Part shown: piece after piece, positions 56,512 through 64,000 of the stretch | Numbering within the stretch: the stretch's first letter is position 1 | Layout of the letters: every line of letters begins with the position of its first letter | Assembly (NCBI RefSeq): GCF_029210485.1 | Contig: NZ_JARGET010000016.1 | Span: forward strand, 84,779-148,778 | Direction of reading: 5' to 3' | DNA: 64,000 nt | From: Hoeflea sp. YIM 152468 | GTDB taxonomy: Bacteria > Pseudomonadota > Alphaproteobacteria > Rhizobiales > Rhizobiaceae | Made by a program: the position numbers and the translations under genes | Notes under the pieces: generated by a model | Databases searched by the model: none | Seen by the model: the letters and a program-made list of their open reading frames with translations, nothing else | Told to the model about the DNA's origin: nothing

Positions 56512-57048
56512 CTATTTTGGTGCCAGGACCATCATCATCTGACGGCCCTCGAGCTTCGGTTCGGCTTCCACCTTGGCAATATCGACGGTGTCTTCCTTGA
56601 CCTTCTGAAGCAATTTCATGCCCAGTTCCATATGCGCCATTTCACGGCCACGGAACCGCAAGGTCACCTTGACCTTGTCGCCATCGTCGAAAAATCTGAT
56701 CATGGCGCGCATCTTCACCTCATAATCATGGGTGTCGATGTTGGGGCGCATCTTGATTTCCTTGACCTCGACGGTCTTCTGCTTCTTGCGCGCCTCGGAA
56801 GCTTTTTTCTGCGACGCATATTTCAGCTTGCCCAGATCGACGATTTTGCACACCGGCACATCGCCGGCGGAATTGATTTCCACCAGGTCAAGGCCAATCT
56901 CTTCGGCCATGGCCAAGGCCTGTTCGGTCGGCACAACGCCGTGGTTCACGCCTTCTGAGTCAATGAGCTGGACTGTCGGGGTCCGGATATTCTGGTTTGC
57001 GCGGGGGCCTTCGTTGGCTGTTGGCGGCGCTCTGAATGGTCTGCGAAT
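56512..57048 (-). CDS. infC: Translation initiation factor IF-3, ATT start
   Basis: The 178-residue factor blocks subunit joining and proofreads start codons. The N-domain begins [16 protein letters not shown] and carries [21 protein letters not shown]; the C-domain holds [14 protein letters not shown] and [19 protein letters not shown]. No ATG, GTG or TTG lies near the family N-terminus, but an ATT at 57048 follows AAGGAG by nine bases. A rare AUU start is the known basis of IF-3 autoregulation in E. coli, and seems kept here. Confidence 0.93.
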   Translation of the reverse strand: MRRPFRAPPTANEGPRANQNIRTPTVQLIDSEGVNHGVVPTEQALAMAEEIGLDLVEINSAGDVPVCKIVDLGKLKYASQKKASEARKKQKTVEVKEIKMRPNIDTHDYEVKMRAMIRFFDDGDKVKVTLRFRGREMAHMELGMKLLQKVKEDTVDIAKVEAEPKLEGRQMMMVLAPK

Positions 57049-57241
57049 GGTTTTGGTCTCCTTGTTATACTCGTCCGATTCCGCCGGTTGCGGCCTGCGA
57101 GCGTTATGTCTCGAGCGCAATGTCGTTATCGGCTGGCCGGTGTCAATAGCACGGCTTTGCGAAAAAATCACCACAGAGACGTTAATGCGCCGGCGAATCT
57201 TGTAAGGAAGAGCTGAAAAGGGAAAGCGGAGTACAGACGAC

Positions 57242-58039
57242 ATGACACAAGCGGACGCCAGCAAGCTGGATCTGGGCCAGGGCCAGGAGCAGCGATCCAT
57301 CGCCGTGCTGCAGCGCAGAGCCACCGAAGCCGGCGCGGCACTGCCGGGCATTGTCTGGCTCGGCGGCTACCGCTCCGACATGACCGGGTCCAAGGCCGAA
57401 GCGCTGTGCCAGCAGGCCGGGCGCACAGGGCAGGCCTGCCTGCGGTTCGACTATTCCGGCCACGGCGCCTCCGGCGGCAGCTTTCGTGACGGCACCATCT
57501 CGCGATGGCTGGAGGAAAGTCTGGCCGTGTTCGCGCATTTCACAACCGGCCCGCAGATCCTGGTCGGCTCGTCGATGGGCGGCTGGATCGGGCTCAGACT
57601 GGTGCAGGAGCTCAGGGCGGCAGGTCAGGCGGACCGGGTGGCCGGGCTGGTGCTGATCGCACCGGCTCCCGACTTCACACTGGAACTGATGGAGCCCGAG
57701 CTGACCGACGCGCAGCGCCAGGCGCTGGAGCAGCACGGCTATTATGAAGAGCCTACGCCGTACGGGCCGGATCCCAACGTGTTCACCCGGGCCCTGTTCG
57801 AAGACGGCCGCAAGAACCGGGTGCTGGACGGCCTGATCGACACCGGGGCGCCGGTCCATATCATCCAGGGCATGGCAGACCCGGATGTGCCCTGGCGGCA
57901 CGCGCTTCGGCTGATGGAGCACCTGCCCTCGGAAAACGTCACCATGACCCTGATCCGCGACGGTGACCACCGGCTGTCACGCGACGAGGACATCGCTCGC
58001 ATACTGGCGGCGGTGGGGGGCATCGTGCCGGCGGCCTGA
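57242..58039 (+). CDS. Alpha/beta hydrolase
   Basis: The 265-residue protein has an alpha/beta-hydrolase fold with the nucleophile elbow [10 protein letters not shown] near residue 106, an oxyanion strand [16 protein letters not shown], an Asp in DPDVPW and a His in [11 protein letters not shown]. It is a serine hydrolase of the palmitoyl-thioesterase-like (ABHD10/YqiA-like) type; substrate unknown. It is divergent from infC. Confidence 0.88.
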   Translation: MTQADASKLDLGQGQEQRSIAVLQRRATEAGAALPGIVWLGGYRSDMTGSKAEALCQQAGRTGQACLRFDYSGHGASGGSFRDGTISRWLEESLAVFAHFTTGPQILVGSSMGGWIGLRLVQELRAAGQADRVAGLVLIAPAPDFTLELMEPELTDAQRQALEQHGYYEEPTPYGPDPNVFTRALFEDGRKNRVLDGLIDTGAPVHIIQGMADPDVPWRHALRLMEHLPSENVTMTLIRDGDHRLSRDEDIARILAAVGGIVPAA

Positions 58040-58161
58040 AGGCACGGACCGCGTCACCTCCAGCGCGCCAGCGCCGGTCATCGGGGCTGCGAACGCCGCG
58101 TCTGGTAACCATGTTGCCAGAAGCGCCGCGGGCCGCGATTGACTCTTCACGCCAGACAATC

Positions 58162-58176
58162 TTAACTCTTTGTTAA
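58162..58176 (+). promoter_or_regulatory. Perfect CtrA-type box upstream of the transglutaminase-like gene
   Basis: TTAA, seven bases, TTAA exactly fits the full CtrA consensus (TTAA-N7-TTAA). It lies 36-50 bases before the preferred start at 58212. CtrA is the cell-cycle regulator of alphaproteobacteria, so the secreted protein may be cell-cycle controlled. Confidence 0.6.
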
Positions 58177-58211
58177 CGATCTCAGACGGCATGATGTGGA
58201 GAAAACCGGCA

Positions 58212-58820
58212 ATGTTTTGCGGACCGGGGCGAACAAAACGACTGGCACTGGCCTTGGTGGCGTCGCTTCTGCTGCCTGCGGGCGGCATGGCATCGAGCCT
58301 GTCGATGCAGACCGGCCGGCTGACATCCCAACCCATCGGCCATTACGAATTCTGCAAGCAGTATGCCGCCGAGTGCAAAGCCGTTAATGGCTCCGGCGCA
58401 GCGCCGAAGGTGACGGACCATGGCTGGGAGGTTGTCGGCGAGATCAACCGGGCGGTGAACTTTTCGGTGATGCCGCGAACAGATCTCGAACTCTACGGCA
58501 AGGAAGAGGTCTGGGCCTATCCGGACGTTGCCGGGGATTGCGAGGATTACGTCCTGCTCAAACGCCGCATGCTGATCGAGCGCGGCTTTTCGGCCGCCGA
58601 CGCACTGATCACGGTGGTGCGCAAGCCGGATGGCGAGGGCCACGCGGTGCTGACCCTGAGAACGTCGCAAGGCGATTTCGTGCTCGACAATCTGGTTGAT
58701 GAGGTCAAGAACTGGCGCGACACGCCCTACAGCTACCTCAAGCGCCAGGCATCGAACAATTCCGGCCGCTGGGTCACCATCGAGAACGGCTCGGAACTGC
58801 TTGTCGGCGCCCTGAAGTAA
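58212..58820 (+). CDS. Secreted transglutaminase-like cysteine peptidase (BTLCP/DUF920)
   Basis: The product (202 residues) has a signal peptide (about 1-29) and the BTLCP core with the triad Cys in GDCEDYVLLKRRML, His in GEGHAVLTL and Asp in LDNLVDEV. Family members are periplasmic proteases, one of which (LapG) cuts adhesins under c-di-GMP control; a LapD partner is not seen here. I prefer the ATG at 58212, which has GGAG ten bases upstream; starts at 58191/58194 are possible. A CtrA-type box is upstream. Confidence 0.85.
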   Translation: MFCGPGRTKRLALALVASLLLPAGGMASSLSMQTGRLTSQPIGHYEFCKQYAAECKAVNGSGAAPKVTDHGWEVVGEINRAVNFSVMPRTDLELYGKEEVWAYPDVAGDCEDYVLLKRRMLIERGFSAADALITVVRKPDGEGHAVLTLRTSQGDFVLDNLVDEVKNWRDTPYSYLKRQASNNSGRWVTIENGSELLVGALK

Positions 58821-58862
58821 GCCGCCGGTCACCATTTCCGCATCGGACAGGTTCCCCCGCGC

Positions 58863-60227
58863 TCAGCCGGCCGGGATCAGCGGCCTTTCCCGGTTTGCCC
58901 GTGTCTCGATCAGGCACAAGGCCCATGACGCGGCGACGCTGATCACGGCCATCACCACAAGCAGGACGAAGGTGGCGCCGATGCCGAAATGGGCAAGCGT
59001 CATTGCCGTGCACACCGGTGCTCCGGCCATGGCAAACAGGCGGATGGTGGCGAGATTTCCGGTCATGGCGCCATAGCCGTCGGTGCCGAACAGGCGGGCG
59101 GGCAGAATCGCGCGGGCGATGAAATTCAACCCCTGCCCGATGCCGAAGCTGAGCGCAAACACGATCACGATAAGGTCGCCGTCAACCCACAGACCTGCCG
59201 CCAGCAAGACGATTCCCAAAAACAAGGTCGCAGACGAAATCAGCCCGACCACCGAGGAGGCGACACGCTCGCCGGTCAGCATCTCGATCACCCGCGCGGC
59301 GACCTGCATCGGGCCGATGATGGCGCCGGCCAGCGCCGCAAGGGCTGCGGTGCGGCCCATGGCGTCGAGAAGCAGGAAGAACGAGGTGTGAACGGCCGAC
59401 ATCAGGAAACTGCCGCCGGCAAAGGCGATCGACAGAAGAAGGAAGGCCGGCATGCGGCCAGCGGGCGTCAACAGGCCCGGATCGCGGTTTGCCTGATAGG
59501 CGAGCACGGCCCCGTCCTCCGGTCCGGGCTCCGCGCCGGAGACCGGGGCGCGCCGCCGCGACGGCCCGGGCGGGATCAGCGCGTGAATCGGCAGCGCAAC
59601 CAGCAGATTGATCGCGGCCAGAATCAGCAGGACCCCGCGCCAGTCCATGAAACCGAGCAGCCAATGGATCAACGGCCAGAACACGGTCGAGGCAAAGCCC
59701 GCCACCAGGGTGATGTGGGCAATGGGGCGGCGCGCGGAGCGGCCATGAATGGCGGTCAGCGCCGCAAAGCCTGTTTCGTACTGCACCATGCGGGCGGAGA
59801 CTTCGATCGCCAGCATGGCGATGGCAAAGCCGGCCATGGACTGAACCAGCGACAGGTTGAACAGCGTCAGCGCCGCCAGGCAGGACCCGGCAACCATCAC
59901 CGGACGCGCGCCAAAGCGATCCATCGCCCGGCCCACCATCGACGCGGTCACCGCGCTGGTGAGCAAGGCCACCGAGAACACCCCGAAGACAAAGCTGTTG
60001 CTCCAGCCCTGTGCCCGGGCGATCTCGGGGCCGAGGATGGCAAAGGGATAATACAGCGTGCCATAGCCGATGGTCATGGAGACACCGATGAGCAGGGTCA
60101 GCGGCTCGACGCGGCGGCGGGACCGGGTCACGCTGCCAGTCACGCTCCAGACCCCGTCACAGGCCGCGTCACAGGCCGCGTTACAGGCGCCGTCACAGGC
60201 CACAGGGCAGGCAACCGGGCAGACCAT
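58863..60227 (-). CDS. MFS transporter with repeat-encoded cysteine-rich N-terminus
   Basis: The main part is a 12-helix major facilitator carrier starting with a segment LTLLIGVSMTIGYGTLYYP, of the oxalate/formate-antiporter or UhpC-like type. The first 24 residues from the ATG at 60227 have a cysteine every fourth residue, encoded by six 12-bp repeats. True initiation may be downstream, at GTG codons at 60143 or 60131; I keep the longest frame with low certainty. Substrate is unknown. Confidence 0.82.
   Translation of the reverse strand: MVCPVACPVACDGACNAACDAACDGVWSVTGSVTRSRRRVEPLTLLIGVSMTIGYGTLYYPFAILGPEIARAQGWSNSFVFGVFSVALLTSAVTASMVGRAMDRFGARPVMVAGSCLAALTLFNLSLVQSMAGFAIAMLAIEVSARMVQYETGFAALTAIHGRSARRPIAHITLVAGFASTVFWPLIHWLLGFMDWRGVLLILAAINLLVALPIHALIPPGPSRRRAPVSGAEPGPEDGAVLAYQANRDPGLLTPAGRMPAFLLLSIAFAGGSFLMSAVHTSFFLLLDAMGRTAALAALAGAIIGPMQVAARVIEMLTGERVASSVVGLISSATLFLGIVLLAAGLWVDGDLIVIVFALSFGIGQGLNFIARAILPARLFGTDGYGAMTGNLATIRLFAMAGAPVCTAMTLAHFGIGATFVLLVVMAVISVAASWALCLIETRANRERPLIPAG
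60156..60227 (-). repeat. 12-bp minisatellite, six units
   Basis: Six consecutive 12-base units (best copies GTCACAGGCCGC at 60156-60167 and 60168-60179) degenerate towards 60227. On the minus strand they encode four-residue units with Cys at position 3 (for example AACD). Copy number in such arrays often varies between strains. Confidence 0.75.
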
Positions 60228-60439
60228 GCTGCAGGCCGCCAGGTTTGCGCGCGCCGCGGGGCTGCCGGATGCGGCTCAGCGCAGGCAACGCCCGGGCCGC
60301 CCTTCCAGCCGCGGCCGCCGGCCAGCCCTTGCCGGCCCGCACGCTTTTCGGTCAGGCAAGGCGCGAAGCCGGCTCTCGAAGATGCACCCTGACGCATGTG
60401 ATGTCGCACCCCTGAAGACCCGAAACAACAGCCGGCGGG

Positions 60440-62356
60440 TCAATCCGCCGGCAGGCCCATTCCCGCCACCCGGCGCAAGAGCGCCATGAGCCCGGCATGA
60501 TCTTTGCGGGCGCTCAACTGCTGCAATTCCTTGTACATCTTGTCAATGTCCAGCCCATCGGGAGCGGATTCGGCGGCAACCGAAATCTTCTGATGCGACG
60601 TCGGGCACGCGGCCTCGACAGAAAAATACAGCTCCTCATGCAGCTTTTCACCCGGACGCAGGCCGATTTCCTCGATGGCTATGTCGCCGTTCGGATTGCT
60701 GTCATCGCACAGCGTCAGATTCGACAGCTGAATCATCTTGACCGCCAGATCCATGATCCGCACAGCCTGCCCCATATCGAGCAGGAAGATCCGTCCCGGA
60801 AACTTGCCGGTTTCATCATTCCTGCGGGCAAGGCTTCCGGCCTGAATCACCAGTTGGGCCGCCTCCTCGATGGACATGAAATAGCGGGAGGTTTCAGCGT
60901 GGGTCACGGTCACCGGCCCGCCATTGCGGATCTGTTCCTTAAACAGCGGAATCACCGAGCCGCTGGAGCCGATGACATTGCCAAAGCGGACGGCGCAGAA
61001 AACCTGTCCGGTCCTGTCCTGCGCCGCCTTCTCGGCGAAATGCTGAACAATCAGCTCGGCCAGGCGTTTGGACGCCCCCATCACGCTGGAGGGCCGAACC
61101 GCCTTGTCCGTCGAGATCAGCACGAAAACCTCGACGTTGCTCTCGAAGGCGGCCGACGCCACGGCGAAGGTGCCGAAAGTGTTGTTCCTGATGCCTTCAA
61201 ACGGGTTGGCCTCGACCAGCGGGACATGCTTGTAGGCTGCCGCATGGAACACCGTATTGACCTGATTGTCGCTCATGACAGCGCGCATCAGGGCGGCGTC
61301 ATGGACCGAGCCCAGCACCGTGACGGTTTCCAGCCCGGCCTGTTTGGCAAGCTCCTTGTCGATCTGGTAGAGGGCCAGTTCGCTCGAATCCATCATCACC
61401 AGCCGCGCCACTCCGACCGTGCTGAGTTGCCGGCACAGTTCGGACCCGATCGAGCCTCCGGCGCCGGTGACCAGGACCGACTTGCCGCGGGTGTTGACTT
61501 CCATCAGGCCGGGTTCCGGCGGCACGGCGTCACGGCCAAGCAGATCTCCGATCTCGACGTCGCGAATGAGGTCGACGGTGTGTTTGCCATCGACGATATC
61601 GGCAAAAGCAGGCAGGATGCGGACCCGCAAGCCAAAACCGCTGAGTTGGGCGACCACCTCGGCGCGGCGCGAAATGTTGGCGCGCCGCATGGTCACGATC
61701 GCCTCGCTGATGCCATGCCGTTCGATCAGGCTTTCGACTTCGGCCGGGGCACTGATCTTGATTCCGCCGATCGTTGCCCCCCACAGGGTCGGGTCGTCAT
61801 CGACCTGAAAGATCACCATCCGGTGATTGCTGTGTTTCAGGGTGGCGGCGATCTGCCGGCCCGCATCGTCACCGCCATAGATCAGGATCTTTCTGCGCGG
61901 CATCGGGTTGTGGGTAAATTCGTGAATGAGCCACCGCAAGGTGTAGCGGAAGCCGGCAATCAGCAGCAGCGAGAGCAGCCAGAATAAAACCAGCACAGTC
62001 CGGGGCACCACCGTATAGCCCTGCACACGCACGATCAGCGCCACCAGCGCCCACAGAACCGCCGTCAGCCCGACAGCCTTGAAGATGGTCCACAGAGCCT
62101 GCTCGCCAACATAGCGGGTGACTGAGCGATACAGCCCGAAACCGTACATCACCGTCACGCCGATGGCCGGTCCGGCACAGATCAGCAGTGTCTGAATGAA
62201 ATCGGGCTGGTAGGCGACACTGTAACGGATCGAGTAACCGAGCCAGACAGCCACGGAAAACAGCGCAGTATCAGTTATGACGAGTATGGCCTGCTTGGTG
62301 CGCCGCTTTCTTGCAGCCAGCCAAAGGATCGCTTCACGGATCTTTCTTGGCTTCAT
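60440..62356 (-). CDS. Nucleotide-sugar 4,6-dehydratase, CapD/FlaA1/WbpM type
   Basis: The 638-residue protein has four N-terminal membrane helices (about 25-140), a nucleotide-binding-like domain (IYGGDDAGRQIA near 160) and a dehydratase domain from about 290 with VTGAGGSIGSELCRQ. Its catalytic set is STDKAVRP and VMGASKRLAE, with Met in place of the usual Tyr of the Tyr-x3-Lys pair, as in the WbpM/CapD class. It likely makes a UDP-4-keto-6-deoxy sugar for surface polysaccharide. The ATG at 62356 begins the family N-terminus. Confidence 0.9.
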   Translation of the reverse strand: MKPRKIREAILWLAARKRRTKQAILVITDTALFSVAVWLGYSIRYSVAYQPDFIQTLLICAGPAIGVTVMYGFGLYRSVTRYVGEQALWTIFKAVGLTAVLWALVALIVRVQGYTVVPRTVLVLFWLLSLLLIAGFRYTLRWLIHEFTHNPMPRRKILIYGGDDAGRQIAATLKHSNHRMVIFQVDDDPTLWGATIGGIKISAPAEVESLIERHGISEAIVTMRRANISRRAEVVAQLSGFGLRVRILPAFADIVDGKHTVDLIRDVEIGDLLGRDAVPPEPGLMEVNTRGKSVLVTGAGGSIGSELCRQLSTVGVARLVMMDSSELALYQIDKELAKQAGLETVTVLGSVHDAALMRAVMSDNQVNTVFHAAAYKHVPLVEANPFEGIRNNTFGTFAVASAAFESNVEVFVLISTDKAVRPSSVMGASKRLAELIVQHFAEKAAQDRTGQVFCAVRFGNVIGSSGSVIPLFKEQIRNGGPVTVTHAETSRYFMSIEEAAQLVIQAGSLARRNDETGKFPGRIFLLDMGQAVRIMDLAVKMIQLSNLTLCDDSNPNGDIAIEEIGLRPGEKLHEELYFSVEAACPTSHQKISVAAESAPDGLDIDKMYKELQQLSARKDHAGLMALLRRVAGMGLPAD

Positions 62357-62662
62357 AATCTTACTCGCTAAATCATTGCAGCCATTTGGTATAGGTTGTC
62401 GCTGAATGGCACGATAGTCTCCAATTGGCAACTCGGGCGGGAGTCATTTCCGCTCTCGCGCCGCGACGCCGGAGCCAGCCGCTTTGCACCCTGCCGGTCA
62501 AGGCATAGCGAACAAGCCTCGAGCCCGACCGGGCCTCATCCGCCCGGTTGCGCTCTTTGCCCGTGGCATTTGGGGCGCGCCGCATCGGGCGAAATCCCAA
62601 TCCGGCAAGGACAATGCGGGCGTTGCCCCAGGAAACCCACGCCCCGCGAAGATGGCCTTGTC
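62357..62662. other. Non-coding stretch upstream of the dehydratase gene
   Basis: I recognise no gene in these 306 bases. The part next to 62357 should hold the dehydratase promoter. The rest runs into the transposase remnant without recognisable IS end. Confidence 0.35.
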
Positions 62663-62895
62663 ACCCACTCCACAACGATGGAAAACGTCTTCAAAATCTT
62701 CAGGCGCGGCATGAGCGGCATCTATCAGCATTGTGGCGAAGCTCATTTGCACAGCGATCTGGTTGCATGTGATTCAAAAAAAACCGCCGTGTAGCGATTG
62801 CGGTGTCTGATGTAGACCACGCCGACATATTGCTGGAAGCAATTCGCGGAAAACTACTCACCTATCGGCGGTTTGGTGTAACTCTTCACGCCTAA
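62663..62895 (+). pseudogene. IS1595-family (ISXO2-like) transposase remnant, C-terminal fragment with frameshift
   Basis: Translation from 62663 gives THSTTMENVFKIFRRGMSG then IYQHCGEAHLH, which fits the conserved end of IS1595/ISXO2-like transposases (FSIFKRGM-GVYQHC-HLH). The frame then breaks at an A-run near 62780. The next frame continues NRRVAIAVSDVDHADILL and GKLLTYRRF, again as in the family C-terminus, to a TAA at 62893-62895. The N-terminal two thirds, including most of the catalytic core, are missing. It marks an old insertion and supports an accessory right edge. Confidence 0.72.
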
Positions 62896-63026
62896 GTAGC
62901 AAGCTCCGCGCTTCATGCATTGCCGGAAAGAGAAACCTGATTAATCTTAAAAACTGCTTGACTCCGTCTCCGTTTCCCGTTCAGGTTTATGAGGCGTTGT
63001 CAGTACGGGTAGTATTTGGGGACCCC

Positions 63027-63641
63027 ATGTCAGAACGTGTTTTACCGCGAGATTTTCCGACCCCTCCAAATTATCTTATTCCTCTTAGCAATGATGAGTT
63101 GCTTGAGTTGGGGACGTTTACCGCCATCTGGTCTCAGATTGATTGGATCTTGCTAACTGGCATCAGCCTTGTTACCAAAACAGAATTTGCTCACATCCAT
63201 TCACTTATGGAAACGACCACTACAGGACCAAGATTGAGCGCGCTGAGAAAGCTGTGTCAAAAAAATCCGAATACGGCGAATACGGCCATAAAAAAATTAT
63301 GCATCGATAATAGCGGATTAATAGAAGATAGGAACCATATCATCCACGGGCTATGGAGCGTTAAGTGGGATCAGACTGTTAGTTGGGAACCTCAAGCCGC
63401 ATGCTTTTTTCAGAAAAGCAACAATGCCCCAATTCCGGCAACAAAGCTGCGCGAACTTTCGAACCGCGCCGCTCGTTTTTCTAACCAATTGGCCGCAGCA
63501 ATTAGCAAATTGAATCCATCTTTGGCTAGGGGTGAAGCCCCTCGGTTATTCCTATTTGGGGATGGCGATCCGGGCAGGCGCCCTCCGCCAGAATGGCCCC
63601 CAAAACGCCGCGAGGATTCGCCTCCACATCGTACAAATTAA
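63027..63641 (+). CDS. AT-rich HEPN-like protein with RNxxxH motif
   Basis: The 204-residue protein (ATG at 63027, with GGGGA upstream) is mainly helical: TFTAIWSQIDWILLTGISLV, then a Thr-rich turn, RLSALRKLCQK and LIEDRNHIIHGLWSV near residue 105-120. The latter has the Arg-Asn-x3-His form of HEPN nucleases. The C-terminus is Pro/Arg-rich and may be extended by read-through into foreign sequence. Low G+C and an adjacent transposase remnant suggest transfer. No named family is certain; a ribonuclease toxin or cell-defence protein is one possibility. Confidence 0.65.
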   Translation: MSERVLPRDFPTPPNYLIPLSNDELLELGTFTAIWSQIDWILLTGISLVTKTEFAHIHSLMETTTTGPRLSALRKLCQKNPNTANTAIKKLCIDNSGLIEDRNHIIHGLWSVKWDQTVSWEPQAACFFQKSNNAPIPATKLRELSNRAARFSNQLAAAISKLNPSLARGEAPRLFLFGDGDPGRRPPPEWPPKRREDSPPHRTN

Positions 63642-64000
63642 CAGCGCTCGGTAACGTAGCTGACGGCCTGTCACGCCGCCGGATCATGCCCTTAGGATTC
63701 TGGTACCTCACGCATACAATCAGGAATATTTCCCGCGATTTCATCCCCACATTCCAAGCCCGTGCCACACACTTTGCACTTCCGCTGCCGGATGGTTCGC
63801 GAACGTGTTGGACCAGCCGGGAGGAAGGCCTTTCGGGGTTTGCCGAAGCATGCGGCAAATGGGCTGCAAGACCGCGCCCTGAGGAGTCGATTGTTGCGCA
63901 ATCCCTCAACCCCGTCACCCCGGACCCCGATCCGGGGGCCAGCCACCGCGCGTCGGCGCGGTGAAAGACTCCTTCGGAACAGCACAAAGATGTCTTCCGG
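63642..64000. other. Right-edge stretch without a supported gene
   Basis: Only open frames without recognisable domains lie here, on both strands. One minus-strand frame has a Cys-x2-Cys stretch (CKVCGTGLECGDEI) that may be a decayed zinc-binding fragment, but nothing supports expression. The REP-like palindrome at 63914-63943 is the only clear element. Confidence 0.4.
63914..63943. repeat. Short palindromic REP-like repeat
   Basis: CCCCGGA and TCCGGGG form a perfect 7-bp stem with 6-base loop, embedded in a GTCACCCCGG context. This is like intergenic palindromes dispersed in many alphaproteobacterial genomes. Copy number cannot be judged from one window. Confidence 0.5.

Noticed and set aside
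63692..63985. Minus-strand frame with a Cys-x2-Cys stretch
   Set aside because: Too short and repetitive in context, no ribosome site and overlaps a REP-like palindrome.
1..64000. tRNA, rRNA and CRISPR arrays
   Set aside because: No T-loop-like GGTTCGAATCC sequences with acceptor stems, no rRNA, and no regularly spaced repeats were seen; a tRNAscan and CRISPR search would settle it.

Overview
The window is a chromosomal segment of an alphaproteobacterium, almost certainly from the order Rhizobiales (Hyphomicrobiales). The evidence is gene order: ubiB-ubiE divergent from mutM-enoyl-CoA hydratase-rpsT-dnaA, then dnaN-recF, the irr/fabA-fabB-fabI block, the mgsA-glk and MsbA-like ABC-dapB-gpmA blocks, and rpmI-rplT-pheS-pheT behind infC. 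Coding density and G+C are high throughout. Two complete TRAP uptake systems and an irr-type Fur protein would suit a marine or host-associated member (a Hoeflea-like genus is a guess). I found no tRNA or rRNA gene and no CRISPR array.

Region 1 (1-17 kb) is metabolic and accessory. A gluconokinase-DctPQM operon is divergent from a LacI regulator, with matching LacI-type dyads. It is followed by an XRE-cupin regulator with a GNAT enzyme, a TAXI-type TRAP pair, an ArsR-SRPBCC pair with a doubled operator, pirin, an Lrp regulator and a class II glutamine amidotransferase. An AT-richer two-gene cassette (DUF5343 plus Swt1-type HEPN, 13.86-15.1 kb) follows. It abuts a VapBC/FitAB toxin-antitoxin operon whose toxin gene overlaps coaBC.

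Region 2 (17-37 kb) is core: FKBP, ubiquinone genes, mutM, rpsT with a clear promoter and terminator, dnaA with a long leader, dnaN, recF, a ThiF/MoeB protein, ilvD, irr and the unsaturated fatty acid genes fabA-fabB-fabI ending in a perfect terminator.

Region 3 (36.5-50 kb) holds nth, an Ada/Ogt-type methyltransferase, an AT-rich orphan membrane protein, gpmA-dapB-ABC exporter, glk-mgsA, mepA and a divergent Gtr-like glycosylation module (GT-C enzyme, GT2 transferase, GtrA flippase).

Region 4 (50-64 kb) contains nadV, pheST, rplT-rpmI, infC with an ATT start, a hydrolase, a transglutaminase-like secreted protein under a perfect CtrA-type box, an MFS carrier whose N-terminus is encoded by a 12-bp minisatellite, and a FlaA1/CapD-type nucleotide-sugar dehydratase. 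The right edge is accessory: a frameshifted IS1595-type transposase remnant, an AT-rich HEPN-like gene and a short palindromic repeat.

Best candidates for something undescribed are the DUF5343/Swt1-HEPN cassette beside vapBC-coaBC, the AT-rich orphan between ada and gpmA, the HEPN-like gene at the right edge, and the GT-C/GT2/GtrA module.
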